Positions 1-8,735 are shown, counted from the stretch's first letter. The stretch is 26,303 nt of DNA from Pseudomonadota bacterium (GCA_009839635.1 VXPJ01000024.1:1-26303); one strand, 5' to 3'. The notes: generated by a model from the sequence alone, not told the origin. A program made the numbers and translations.

Positions 1-644
1 TCGGAGAGGACTACCAGTTGCTCGCCGGGTAACGCCGTTGGCGGGCAGCCCAGCAAGCTGGCCTGCAGGAGATTCCGGCCATCGTGCGCGAGGCAAGCGA
101 CTCGGAAGCGGCGGCCATGGCCCTGGTCGAGAACCTGCAGCGCGAGGACCTGAACCCGCTTGAGGAAGCACGGGCATTTTCCACCCTGGTTGAGCACTTT
201 GGCCTGACCCACCAGCAGGTGGGGGATGCCACAGGCCGCTCGCGCACGGCCGTCAGCAACAGCCTGCGCCTGCTGACCCTGCCAAACGCGGTGAAAGCCC
301 TGCTGGACCAGGGGCGCATCGAGATGGGCCATGCGCGCGCCCTGCTGGCCTTGGACGAAGCAGGGCAGCTGGAGGCCGCCCATGCCGTGGTCCGTCAAAA
401 CCTGTCGGTTCGCGCGACCGAGAGGCTGGTCAAGCGGATGGGTTCGGGCACAGTACAGCCCCCCCGCGGCCAGGGCCGCACCGACCCCGACATCCAGCGC
501 ATGGAAGAAAAGCTTTCCGGGCAATTGCATGCCCGCGTGAAAATCCGCCACCGTCAAAATGGAAGCGGGCAGGTGTCGATCTCCTACGCCAATCTAGATG
601 AGTTCGGCGGCATCGTCGAAAGGCTTATTTCAGCGCAAGACTGA
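1..644 (+). CDS. parB: Chromosome partitioning protein ParB, C-terminal part, interrupted by an in-frame stop
   Basis: ParB binds centromere-like parS sites, loads onto DNA as a CTP-dependent clamp and works with ParA to segregate the origin. The frame is open from the left edge except for one TAA at 30-32. Translation gives YQLLAG-stop-RRWRAAQQAGL, where the family has GERRWRA, so the stop replaces the conserved glutamate. After it come the ParB core (ALVENLQREDLNPLEEA), the helix-turn-helix region (GRSRTAVSNSLRLL), the EMGHARALLAL segment and a C-terminal dimerisation tail ending SAQD. The residual open frame could restart at GTG 84 or ATG 117, but would lack the CTP-binding part. The 5' end lies outside the window. 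The family call is secure. Whether the gene is truly broken or the stop is a sequence error cannot be decided from here. Confidence 0.9.
30..32 (+). other. In-frame ochre codon within the parB GERR motif
   Basis: Reading frame 3 shows LLAG, then TAA, then RRWRAA. A single G-to-T change from GAA would produce it. The glutamate belongs to the conserved GERRxRA patch, which in characterised ParB proteins lies in the CTP-binding domain. Confidence 0.85.
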
Positions 645-692
645 ATCCCGCGAGAGGTTTACGGGCACCCATATTCTGCTGCCTCGAGCTTC

Positions 693-1555
693 TTAGTTGC
701 CGAACCGGTGCTTCAGGTTAAGCAGCAGGGACCAGTGGTCGATGTCGCTGATCTTTGTATGAAAGACCTGGTCCGGGATCGGATGCTCAATGTAGCCTTT
801 CGCATCGCGCAGGTCGCCGACCTCGCTGTAGGTCAGCTTGAGGCCCAGCTGCAGGTGCTCCGTAAGGCTGTAGTCGGCCCCGGCATGCAGGTGTGCGGAA
901 AACTCGGTGTCGCGCAGATCCACGTCCTTCCAGGAATTATAGGCTCCAGGCGGAGATGGGTCGGCATTGCAGCTGTGATCGCAGCTGTACTCGCTTCTGT
1001 ACACCAGCCCGTAGAGCTTGACACGGGAAACCCAATCCCGGCCCCCAGGTAGGGAGTAAGGCGAGCGTATGCGCGCGGGAAATCGTAGTAGGCATTCAAC
1101 TGCAGGCCCTCTGTTCGCAAACGATCTATCAAATCCACGGACTGGCTGGTGTAGCCGGACGTGGTGTCCGGCAGGATCGGTGTTCCGTCCAGGTAGGAGA
1201 TACCGGTAAATTCCCTGCCGAGATCGTTTTCGCGACGGGTTGCCGAGAGTTCTAGGCGCAGGGCGCCCCAAACCCGGCCAACGGCAAATTCAAATACGCT
1301 ACCACGGTCTGCGTCATGGTCGTAGAACCATCGGTAACCCCCGATGGAAGCCTTGTGGCTGCAGTCATCGTCCGGATAACAGATCGAGTCCCGGTTCCAG
1401 CCTGCCTGCTTGATCTCTGCCATCCAGCCGAGGCCCACACCTGCGCCCACGTACCAGCCTGAGTGCCGCGTATCATCCGCCATGCCCGGTGAACCCAGCA
1501 GGACTGCCAGCCCCAGCAGGGCAGCTCTGGTCGCGGTAGTTAAAATCAATCTCAT
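693..1555 (-). pseudogene. Outer-membrane beta-barrel protein, frameshifted
   Basis: The start is ATG at 1555-1553, preceded by a strong ribosome site (GGGAGG). A typical signal peptide follows (MRLILTTATRAALLGLAVLL ... GMA), then DDTRHSGWYVGAGVGLGW, a usual first strand of small outer-membrane barrels. The frame is barrel-like down to PYLGAGIGF near 1035. There the sensible sequence moves to another frame (VSRVKLYGLVY ... LLLNLKHRFGN) and runs to the TAA at 693-695. The two pieces join naturally if one G is restored in the GGGTTTCCC tract near 1030-1040. The span is 863 nt, one short of a multiple of three, which fits a single-base loss. It converges with parB. The substrate is unknown. It may be a pseudogene or an intact gene with an assembly error. 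Confidence 0.7.
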
Positions 1556-1888
1556 ACGGCCACCTCCCTTGTTTTTGAGATTGCATGGCTGTCTACGCCC
1601 CGAAATAAGGCAGCCCGGACAAATCAGCCCCGGCACGGCCAGCGAGCCGGTGTGCGCCTGCAGGACCCGCCCGTCTTTGCCCCAGCTCGGGGCAAAAACA
1701 CCACCCTCCATAAAGGGGGGCTATGTCCGGATAGAGAATACTGACTTGATGGTCTAAGAACAATCGTTACTATTCGCGTTTTCGCACCCATTGGCCCGGT
1801 CTCCACTTCGCGTGATTGACCGGCACAGGCATACCCGATTTAGGCCCGGGTACGGCTCACTGTACGGACGATACAGGCTAGGGAAGGC
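1556..1888. promoter_or_regulatory. Divergent intergenic region with candidate promoters
   Basis: This stretch separates the - strand barrel gene from the + strand haloperoxidase gene. A plausible + promoter is TTGATG (1746-1751), 16 nt, TACTAT (1768-1773). On the - strand a weaker pair, TTGTTC (1763-1758), 17 nt, TATTCT (1740-1735), overlaps it. An 8-bp perfect inverted repeat, TTTGCCCC ... GGGGCAAA, lies at 1676-1696 and could be an operator or a small hairpin. I see no RNA gene or convincing small ORF here. Confidence 0.35.
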
Positions 1889-3265
1889 ATGAATCATACA
1901 AGACGGAAATTTCTGGCCGCCACGGCCGCAGCAAGCGTTCTCCCGGTTGCCGGTTGCGTAAGTCCCTACGGCCACCGGGCCTCCTATACCACCCAGATTC
2001 TCGAGCCCCAGCACCAGAACACGGTGTTCCACTGGACCGACGTGGCCCTGCAGTCGGTGCGCAACCAGAGAATCCTGACCCCCCGCGCTGCCTATTGCTA
2101 TGGCCTGACGCTGGCCGCCGGATTTCTGGCCGCGAACGGCATCGAGCAGGTCTACGAAGAGCCCTTCGGGATTGGAGCAGGCCCGCGTGCAGCCAATGCC
2201 GAGGTGGCCTACGGGGTGGCCTTTTCGGTGGCGGCCGAAGAAGCCTTCCAGCAGCCGTTCCTGTTTGATCGCGCGGCTTTCCTGAAGCGCTTTCCCGCCA
2301 GCGAAGCCAAGTCGCTGGGCGTGGAGTGGGGCCGCCAGGTGGGGCGCCGGGTGCTGGACATGCGAACGGACGATGGCTCCGAACCCAGTGAAGTAAATTA
2401 TTATCTTGGCCGCTATGAAAGGCGGCAGGACTCGTTGCGCTGGCGACCGACCGGCCCGTTTTACGGGGCGCAGCCGGGCCCGGCGTTCGCATCGTTTGAC
2501 CGCTGCCTGTATCCGGGGCACGGGCGCATCAAGCCCTGGACCATGACCAGCGGCTCACAGTTCCGGGTTGGGGGCTTCTACGATCCGGCGAGCCCCGAGT
2601 TTGCCGAGGAATTCGACACCATCCGCCGCCTCGGCAGTGCCGACAGCACCATCCGCACCGCCGATGAGTCCGAAATCGCGATTTTCTGGGAAGACGGTCC
2701 CTGGGGCATCACGCCACCCGGGCATTTCCTTTATATCGCCATGCAGTTGCTCCAGGACCGCGGGCTCAGCTTCATGGAACTCGCGCACGCCTTTGCCCTG
2801 ATCGGCATGACGCAGTGCGATGCGTCCATCAACGCCTGGGACAACAAGTTCCACTACGACATCGTACGCCCGGAAAGCGCCATACGCGTGCGCGCCCCGG
2901 CGTTTCGCAACCCGGACCCGAAAGTCGCGCTTGAGCCCGGCTGGCTCAGCTACATCCCGACCCCCGAGTTCCCCGCCTACACGTCCGGGCACTCCACCTT
3001 CGGGGCCGCCGCGGCCGAGATGATCGCGCTGGTGTACGGACGCGATGACATCGCATTTTCCGGGCGCTCACCCGACGAGGTGCTGTGGCCCCAGTTGAGG
3101 GGTGTCACCCGGCACTGGACCAGCCTGACCCAGATGGCCGAGGAGAACGGCATCAGCCGACTCTACGGCGGGGTTCACTGGTCGATTGACAACACCGAGG
3201 CGCTGCTGGCTGGGCGCGCGCTGGCCCGCCACGCATTCGAATCCACGCTGCCGAAAAAAGCCTGA
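1889..3265 (+). CDS. Vanadium-dependent haloperoxidase family (PAP2 superfamily) Tat lipoprotein
   Basis: 458 aa. The N-terminus has a twin-arginine motif (RRKFL, residues 5-9), a hydrophobic stretch and a lipobox-like VAGC at 20-23, so the product is probably exported folded by Tat and lipidated. The active-site pattern of vanadate-binding haloperoxidases and related phosphatases is complete: K320-x6-R327-P328, S366-G367-H368 and R424-x5-H430. The segment FPAYTSGH matches fungal vanadium chloroperoxidase around Phe397-His404, with Phe retained at F361, which hints at a chloroperoxidase-like pocket. Known members use vanadate and peroxide to oxidise halides; related proteins are acid phosphatases, and sequence alone does not separate the two. 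The porin-like gene starts 4 nt downstream, suggesting co-transcription. A GGGAAGG ribosome site precedes the ATG. Confidence 0.85.
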   Translation: MNHTRRKFLAATAAASVLPVAGCVSPYGHRASYTTQILEPQHQNTVFHWTDVALQSVRNQRILTPRAAYCYGLTLAAGFLAANGIEQVYEEPFGIGAGPRAANAEVAYGVAFSVAAEEAFQQPFLFDRAAFLKRFPASEAKSLGVEWGRQVGRRVLDMRTDDGSEPSEVNYYLGRYERRQDSLRWRPTGPFYGAQPGPAFASFDRCLYPGHGRIKPWTMTSGSQFRVGGFYDPASPEFAEEFDTIRRLGSADSTIRTADESEIAIFWEDGPWGITPPGHFLYIAMQLLQDRGLSFMELAHAFALIGMTQCDASINAWDNKFHYDIVRPESAIRVRAPAFRNPDPKVALEPGWLSYIPTPEFPAYTSGHSTFGAAAAEMIALVYGRDDIAFSGRSPDEVLWPQLRGVTRHWTSLTQMAEENGISRLYGGVHWSIDNTEALLAGRALARHAFESTLPKKA

Positions 3266-3269
3266 GTCC

Positions 3270-4289
3270 ATGACTATGCGCAAGGCCGTACCGCTTCTGT
3301 GCTGCGCGCTTCTGTGGGTCGCAGCGGCTCCGCTGCAGGCGCAGGTCGTCTCCCTCAACTACGAACGCCTGTCCTCGCTCGAGGACCCGCTGGCCATGGA
3401 GTTCGGTGACGTCACCTACGTGCTGAACGGGCTGGCCGATCTCCCCTTGCTGCTGGACCTTGACGGCGGTGCGGACCGCATCGAGGCCATCGGCAATTTC
3501 GAATTCGAAGCCAGCACGCAATTGTCCAACCGCTGGCTGGCGGCCGTGACCTATTTCGGCCAGTACGTCTCGGACTCGGCGGCGGAGACCTCCTCCGAAG
3601 AGGACTACACGGACAATCTCGCGTTGTCCGTGGGCAGCTACTGGGGCACGGTGGTGCTTGGCAACGTGTCCGGCATCGTGCGCGAACAGACCCGGCGCCT
3701 GCGCGGGGCGGGCAACGCCTCGCTTGCCTTTGACGATGCCCTGGGCCGGCTCGGCGACGATGGCGGAGGCTATCTCGTGCGCTTTGGTCCTTGGCTGTTC
3801 AGCAGCCTGATCGACGACGATGACAACGTGGATCTGGGAGTGACCTACCAGCGCCCCACGGGTACCCGCGATTACCGGCTGACCGCGCGCTATACCGACA
3901 GCACGTACACGACCGAGGACCGCTCGCGCAGCTTCGACTCCACTGCATTCAGTGGCGTGGCCGAGGTGATCTTCGGCAGCACGCGCTGGGACCTCGGTGC
4001 AGGCTACGAACACCTCTCAAGCGACGGGCTGAAAGCTGACCGCTGGTATGCCTCTGCGGGAGGCCGGATCAAGGCGGGTGTGCTGTCGCTCTCCCTGGAG
4101 GGCCACTACGGGCAGATCGGGAACGAGGATGAAGTCTCTGCAGCCTTTGGCATCCAGTACGATCTGGCCCGTGGACTTTCTGTGAACCTCGGCCTGAATC
4201 ACACGGACGGGACCGCGGAGCGTGATGGCACGAGCATCATTCGCAAGCGCGAAAACAAGGCCGCTCTTTCGATGCGCTACAGTTTCTAG
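3270..4289 (+). CDS. Porin-like outer-membrane beta-barrel protein
   Basis: About 339 aa from the ATG at 3270 (a second ATG lies at 3276). The frame is open further upstream, but only the later start gives a good signal peptide (MRKAVPLLCCALLWVAAAPL, cleavage likely after LQA). The mature part has alternating hydrophobic and polar strands, many Gly/Asp/Tyr turns (for example DDDDNVDLGVTYQRPTGTRDY) and ends in MRYSF, a terminal-phenylalanine signal for barrel insertion by the BAM complex. It follows the haloperoxidase-family gene by 4 nt and may pass a substrate or product of that enzyme across the outer membrane, which is inference. The nearest family type is the Gram-negative general porin; the solute is unknown. 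Confidence 0.7.
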   Translation: MTMRKAVPLLCCALLWVAAAPLQAQVVSLNYERLSSLEDPLAMEFGDVTYVLNGLADLPLLLDLDGGADRIEAIGNFEFEASTQLSNRWLAAVTYFGQYVSDSAAETSSEEDYTDNLALSVGSYWGTVVLGNVSGIVREQTRRLRGAGNASLAFDDALGRLGDDGGGYLVRFGPWLFSSLIDDDDNVDLGVTYQRPTGTRDYRLTARYTDSTYTTEDRSRSFDSTAFSGVAEVIFGSTRWDLGAGYEHLSSDGLKADRWYASAGGRIKAGVLSLSLEGHYGQIGNEDEVSAAFGIQYDLARGLSVNLGLNHTDGTAERDGTSIIRKRENKAALSMRYSF

Positions 4290-4384
4290 GACCAACCTCC
4301 ATCCCCTTTCGGGATATGCCGGCGGGCGAAAATAGGTACCTGCAGACCTCCCCAATTTGCGGCTGTGAACTACCCCGCATGCGG

Positions 4385-4413
4385 TTGAGATTTTGATGTC
4401 CAAACCGTATACT
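4385..4413 (+). promoter_or_regulatory. Sigma70-type promoter of the atp operon
   Basis: TTGAGA (4385-4390), a 17-nt spacer and TATACT (4408-4413) form a near-consensus pair. Transcription would begin near 4420, leaving a leader of about 100 nt before atpI. No other equally good promoter is seen before atpB. Confidence 0.6.
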
Positions 4414-4522
4414 TCGCGCCTCTTGAAAAACAAGCCACAGGCCCATCAAAGGCGAGCGTTGGGGCTGTTGCACGAGGCAGCGCGAATGCCGCTGCAGACC
4501 GGCCCCGGACCCTATTGGAACA

Positions 4523-4918
4523 TTGGCTCGAAAACTGAACGTACCCTTGCAGGTGAACCGCATACTCATCGCGCAGTGGGCGGTCACCCTTGGCGTGTCC
4601 GCGCTCCTGTTCGTGCTGCAGCGTGAGCTGGCCCTGTCGGCCTTGCTGGGCGGTCTGATCTGCGTGCTGCCCAACCTGTATTTTGCCCGCCAACTGTTCC
4701 CGAGAAAACGCAGCCTGCAGATCCGTGGCTTGGTCTGGTCCGCCTTCGGTGCGGAATTCGTAAAAATGATGCTCGCGATACTGCTGTTTGCCGTGGTCTT
4801 CATCCACTACGAGGGCGTGCACCCCCTGGTGCTGCTGGCCACCTATTTCGTGGCGCATTCCTGCAACTGGGCGATCCCGTTGCTGAAACCGGAGGCGGCC
4901 CCCCGGCCCGTTACCTGA
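4523..4918 (+). CDS. atpI: ATP synthase accessory protein AtpI
   Basis: 131 aa. A small inner-membrane protein that helps c-ring assembly or Mg2+ handling for the Fo sector in characterised bacteria. Four hydrophobic helices are visible: ILIAQWAVTLGVSALLFVL, ALLGGLICVLPNLYFA, MMLAILLFAVVFI and LVLLATYFVAHSCNWAIPLL. The GGLICVLPNLYFARQLF segment is typical of the gammaproteobacterial family. No ATG fits. The likely start is TTG at 4523, or GTG at 4553 (giving MNRILIAQ), which matches family N-termini closely. It is first in the atp operon, with atpB 3 nt after its stop. Confidence 0.85.
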   Translation: MARKLNVPLQVNRILIAQWAVTLGVSALLFVLQRELALSALLGGLICVLPNLYFARQLFPRKRSLQIRGLVWSAFGAEFVKMMLAILLFAVVFIHYEGVHPLVLLATYFVAHSCNWAIPLLKPEAAPRPVT

Positions 4919-4921
4919 GCC

Positions 4922-5785
4922 ATGGCAAGCACCGTCACTTCATCGCAGTACATCCAGCATCACCTGACGAACTGGACCTACGGGCGGCATCCGGACGGAC
5001 ACTGGGGTTTTGCCCACAGTGCCGAGGAGGTTGCGAACATGGGCTTCTGGTCGATCCATGTGGACAGCCTGCTGTGGTCGTTCTCGCTCGGTGCGCTGTT
5101 CCTCTTCGTGTTTCACCGCGTGGCGCGCTCCATGACGGCCGAGACGCCCGGCGGACTGCAGAACTTTGTCGAGTGGGTGGTGGACTTCATCAACGACAAC
5201 GTGCGTGGCTCGTTCAGCGCGAAAAATGACCTGATTGCGCCGCTGGCCCTGACGGTCTTCATCTGGGTGCTGCTGATGAACCTGATGGACCTGGTGCCCG
5301 TGGACTGGATCCCCTGGCTGGCCGGGCAGTTCGGCCATTTCGTACTGGGCATGGACCCGCACCACGTGTATTTCAAGATCGTGCCGACCACGGACCTGAA
5401 CATCACGGCCGGCCTGGCCGTGGCCGTGTTCGTGCTGATGATTTACTACAGCATCAAGATCAAGGGCCTCGGCGGCTTTCTGGGCGAGCTTTCGTTCCAG
5501 CCGTTCGGCAAGTGGGGGTTACCTGCGAACCTCCTGCTGGAAGGCATTTCGTTGATCTCGAAACCGGTGTCGCTGGCGCTGCGCCTGTTCGGCAACCTGT
5601 ACGCGGGGGAAATGATCTTCATCCTGATCGCGCTGCTGTACAGCGGCGGGATCCTGTGGGGCACCCTGGGCGGGTTCCTGCAATTGGGCTGGGCCATCTT
5701 CCATATTCTGATCATTCTGCTGCAGGCCTTTATTTTCATGGTGCTGACGATCGTGTATCTCGACATGGCCCATCAGCACCACTAG
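4922..5785 (+). CDS. atpB: F1Fo ATP synthase subunit a
   Basis: 287 aa, slightly longer than the 271-aa E. coli protein. Subunit a forms the two proton half-channels next to the c-ring. The essential arginine is in KPVSLALRLFGNLYAGE (R221, equivalent to E. coli R210), and the last helix ends ILIILLQAFIFMVLTIVYL. It also has the usual MNLMDLVPVDWIP segment after the second hydrophobic stretch. It lies 3 nt after atpI and 51 nt before atpE. Confidence 0.97.
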   Translation: MASTVTSSQYIQHHLTNWTYGRHPDGHWGFAHSAEEVANMGFWSIHVDSLLWSFSLGALFLFVFHRVARSMTAETPGGLQNFVEWVVDFINDNVRGSFSAKNDLIAPLALTVFIWVLLMNLMDLVPVDWIPWLAGQFGHFVLGMDPHHVYFKIVPTTDLNITAGLAVAVFVLMIYYSIKIKGLGGFLGELSFQPFGKWGLPANLLLEGISLISKPVSLALRLFGNLYAGEMIFILIALLYSGGILWGTLGGFLQLGWAIFHILIILLQAFIFMVLTIVYLDMAHQHH

Positions 5786-5836
5786 CGACACATTTTGTAA
5801 CCTCATTTTCATGCAACTGGTAACAGGAGAATTACG

Positions 5837-6070
5837 ATGGAACTATCACAAGCCGTACTGTACATAGCGGGCGCACTCATGCTCGGCATCGGTGCCGCCG
5901 GTGCTGCCGTGGGTATCGGGGTGCTGGGCGGGCGTTTTCTTGAGGGCGCCGCACGACAGCCCGAGCTGATCCCCATGCTGAGGACGCAGTTTTTCATCGT
6001 CATGGGCCTGGTGGATGCGTTGCCCGTCATCGCCATTGCCATCGGCCTGTACGTGCTGTTCGCGGTCTAG
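5837..6070 (+). CDS. atpE: F1Fo ATP synthase subunit c (proteolipid)
   Basis: 77 aa, a two-helix hairpin that oligomerises into the rotor ring. Helix 1 has the glycine motif GIGAAGAAVGIGVLGG, the polar loop is ARQPE, and helix 2 carries the proton-binding aspartate D60 in GLVDALPVIAIAIGLY. The Glu-Ser ligand pattern of sodium-binding c rings is absent, so a proton ring is expected. A strong ribosome site (AGGAGA) precedes the ATG, in keeping with the high copy number of this subunit. Confidence 0.97.
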   Translation: MELSQAVLYIAGALMLGIGAAGAAVGIGVLGGRFLEGAARQPELIPMLRTQFFIVMGLVDALPVIAIAIGLYVLFAV

Positions 6071-6113
6071 CGCGCGCAGCATTTTCCTGTCAACCACCCA
6101 GTAGAGTCCAGAC

Positions 6114-6584
6114 ATGAACATAGGTCTAACATTATTCGGTCAAACCCTCGCATTTATCATCTTTGTCCTGTTCTGCATGAAGTACGTGTGGCCGCCGATC
6201 ATGACCGCACTTGATGAGCGCAAGAAGAAAATTGCCGACGGCCTGGCCGAGGCGGAACGCGGATTCAAGCAGCAGGAGCTGGCCGAGCGCGATGCCGAGC
6301 ACAAGATCTCCGAGGCCAAGCAACAGGCGGCCGATATCCTGAACCAGGCGCAAAAGCGCGCCAACGAAATCGTCGAGAACGCCAAGTCCGACGCGACAGA
6401 AGAGGGCACCCGCATCAAGGAAGCCGCCCACGCCGAGGTGGAAAAGGAAGTTCACCGGGCTACCGAGGAACTCAGAACGCGGGTCTCGGTGATCGCGGTG
6501 GCCGGCGCCGAACGCATCCTGAAAAAAGAGATTGATGCCGGCGCACACCAGGACATGCTGGAGGAACTGGCGACCCAGATCTAG
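6114..6584 (+). CDS. atpF: F1Fo ATP synthase subunit b
   Basis: 156 aa, the same length as E. coli AtpF. An N-terminal membrane helix (LFGQTLAFIIFVLFCMKYVW) is followed by a long, charged, Ala-rich coiled coil that forms the peripheral stalk and binds delta at its C-terminus (GAERILKKEIDAGAHQDML). There is a single b gene and no b-prime, as in most non-photosynthetic-type atp operons. Confidence 0.96.
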   Translation: MNIGLTLFGQTLAFIIFVLFCMKYVWPPIMTALDERKKKIADGLAEAERGFKQQELAERDAEHKISEAKQQAADILNQAQKRANEIVENAKSDATEEGTRIKEAAHAEVEKEVHRATEELRTRVSVIAVAGAERILKKEIDAGAHQDMLEELATQI

Positions 6585-6610
6585 GGCCACGAAACACATT
6601 TCCAAGACCG

Positions 6611-7147
6611 ATGTCAGACCTCACCACTGCCGCAAGACCCTATGCCCGCGCCGCCTTCGATGCGGCCTGCGCCCACCAGGAACAGGAGTCCTGGAGCGAG
6701 ATGCTGTCATTCATGGTGGCGGTCGCCAGCGACCCGACCATGCGCGCCGTGCTGGACAGCCCGGCGCTGTCCAGGCAGCAGGCAGCAGAGCTGTTGATTT
6801 CGGTTTGCGAGGAGCAGCTCAACGAGCGCGCCCGCAATTTCATCCGCCTGCTGGCCGAGAATAACCGCATTCGCCTGCTGCCGGATATCGAGATCCTGTT
6901 CCGGCGTTACCGGGCCGAGGCCGAAGGCACGGTCAATGCCGAGGTGATCTCGGCGAGCGAGGTCGATGAGGCGCAGCTGGCAGACATCACCCAGGCCCTC
7001 AGGCAGCGTCTCGGCAAAGAGGTGCAGCTGGTCTCGCGGACCGACCCGGCGCTGATCGGCGGTGCTGTCATCCGCGCGGGAGACCTGGTCATCGACGGAT
7101 CCGTTCGCGGACGCCTCGACAAGCTTTCAACGGCCTTGGCGCACTGA
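6611..7147 (+). CDS. atpH: F1Fo ATP synthase subunit delta
   Basis: 178 aa (177 in E. coli). It joins the peripheral stalk to the top of the F1 alpha3beta3 head. The N-terminal helical bundle begins MSDLTTAARPYARAAFDAA, and the C-terminal family signature is DPALIGGAVIRAGDLVIDGSVRGRLDKL. The ATG at 6611 lies 26 nt after atpF. Confidence 0.96.
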   Translation: MSDLTTAARPYARAAFDAACAHQEQESWSEMLSFMVAVASDPTMRAVLDSPALSRQQAAELLISVCEEQLNERARNFIRLLAENNRIRLLPDIEILFRRYRAEAEGTVNAEVISASEVDEAQLADITQALRQRLGKEVQLVSRTDPALIGGAVIRAGDLVIDGSVRGRLDKLSTALAH

Positions 7148-7181
7148 GTACAAGCACCGGAGCCAACAAGAGGATTCGAAC

Positions 7182-8723
7182 ATGCAACTGAACCCAACTG
7201 AAATCAGTGAACTGATCCAAAAACGCATCGAGAATTTTGAAGTGGTCGCCCAGGCCCGCACGGAGGGCACCGTGGTGGGTGTCACTGACGGCATCGTGCG
7301 CATCCACGGGCTGGCCGATGTCATGGCCGGGGAGATGCTGGAGTTTCCGCAGAACACCTTTGGCATGGCGCTGAACCTGGAGCGCGACTCGGTGGGCGCG
7401 GTGGTCCTTGGCGAATACAAGCACATTACCGAGGGCGACAAGGTGTCCTGCACGGGAAGAATTCTGGAAGTGCCGGTCGGCCCCGAGTTGCTCGGTCGGG
7501 TGGTGGATTCGCTTGGCAACGGCATTGACGGCAAGGGCCCGGCAGAGTGTGCACAGTCTTCGCCGATCGAGAAGATCGCCCCCGGCGTGATCGAGCGCCA
7601 GTCGGTGAGCGAGCCCGTGCAGACGGGACTGAAATCCATCGACTCCATGGTGCCGATTGGACGCGGCCAGCGGGAGCTGATCATCGGTGACCGCCAGACC
7701 GGCAAGACGGCTCTGGCCATCGACACCATCATCAACCAGAAGGGCACCGGCATCAAGTGTATCTACGTGGCGATCGGGCAGAAGAACTCCTCGATCGCCA
7801 ACGTGGTGCGCAAGCTTGAGGAGCACGACGCGATGGAACATACCATCGTCGTTGCGGCCAGCGCCTCGGAGTCGGCGGCCATGCAGTACATCGCACCCTA
7901 TTCCGGCTGTGCCATGGGCGAGTACTTCCGCGATCGCGGCGAGGATGCCCTGATCATTTACGACGACCTGACCAAGCAGGCCTGGGCCTATCGCCAGGTC
8001 TCGCTGTTGCTGCGCCGCCCGCCGGGCCGCGAAGCCTATCCGGGCGACGTGTTCTACCTGCATTCGCGACTGCTCGAGCGTGCATCGCGGGTCAATGCCG
8101 CGTACGTGGAAGAGTTTACCGACGGCAAGGTGAGCGGGCGTACCGGCTCGCTGACCGCGCTGCCGATCATCGAGACGCAGGCCGGCGACGTGTCGGCCTT
8201 CGTGCCCACCAACGTCATCTCGATCACCGATGGCCAGATCTTCCTGGAAAGCGACCTGTTCAACTCGGGATTTCGCCCGGCCATTAATGCGGGTCTGTCG
8301 GTTTCGCGGGTCGGCGGTGCGGCCCAGACCCCGGTGATCAAGAAGCTCGGCGGCGGGGTGCGTCTGGCACTAGCCCAGTACCGCGAGCTGGCCGCGTTTT
8401 CGCAGTTCGCATCCGACCTCGATGAGCAGACCCGCAAGCAGCTCGAACGCGGCGAACGGGTCATGGAGCTGATGAAACAACCCCAGTACACGCCCCTGAC
8501 CGTGGCGGACATGGCGGTCTCGCTGTTCGCGGTGGACCGCGGTTACGTGGATGACGTCGAAGTGGGCAAGGTGGTGCCGTTCGAGAAGGCCATGCATGAC
8601 TTCATGCGCTCGCAGCATGCGGAACTGCTGGAACAGATCAACCACAGTGGTGCCTATGACGACGAGATCGAGGCGGGACTGGCCCGCGCGGTCGAGGATT
8701 TCAAAGCCAAGGGCAGCTGGTAG
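7182..8723 (+). CDS. atpA: F1Fo ATP synthase subunit alpha
   Basis: 513 aa from ATG 7182, the same length as E. coli. The frame is open 120 nt further upstream, but that part overlaps atpH and does not resemble the family, whereas MQLNPTEISELIQKRIENFE is the usual N-terminus and AGAGGA precedes the ATG. It has the P-loop GDRQTGKTALAID and the alpha signature region PAINAGLSVSRVGGAAQ. Non-catalytic nucleotide-binding subunit of F1. Confidence 0.98.
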   Translation: MQLNPTEISELIQKRIENFEVVAQARTEGTVVGVTDGIVRIHGLADVMAGEMLEFPQNTFGMALNLERDSVGAVVLGEYKHITEGDKVSCTGRILEVPVGPELLGRVVDSLGNGIDGKGPAECAQSSPIEKIAPGVIERQSVSEPVQTGLKSIDSMVPIGRGQRELIIGDRQTGKTALAIDTIINQKGTGIKCIYVAIGQKNSSIANVVRKLEEHDAMEHTIVVAASASESAAMQYIAPYSGCAMGEYFRDRGEDALIIYDDLTKQAWAYRQVSLLLRRPPGREAYPGDVFYLHSRLLERASRVNAAYVEEFTDGKVSGRTGSLTALPIIETQAGDVSAFVPTNVISITDGQIFLESDLFNSGFRPAINAGLSVSRVGGAAQTPVIKKLGGGVRLALAQYRELAAFSQFASDLDEQTRKQLERGERVMELMKQPQYTPLTVADMAVSLFAVDRGYVDDVEVGKVVPFEKAMHDFMRSQHAELLEQINHSGAYDDEIEAGLARAVEDFKAKGSW

Positions 8724-8735
8724 GACGGTACGGCC

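Noticed and set aside
1676..1696. Rho-independent terminator at the TTTGCCCC/GGGGCAAA repeat
   Set aside because: It lies in a divergent promoter region with no upstream gene reading into it, and the stem is short.
5837..6070. Sodium-translocating c ring
   Set aside because: Helix 2 has GLVDALP with Asp and lacks the Glu-Ser sodium ligand pattern; a proton ring is the simpler reading.
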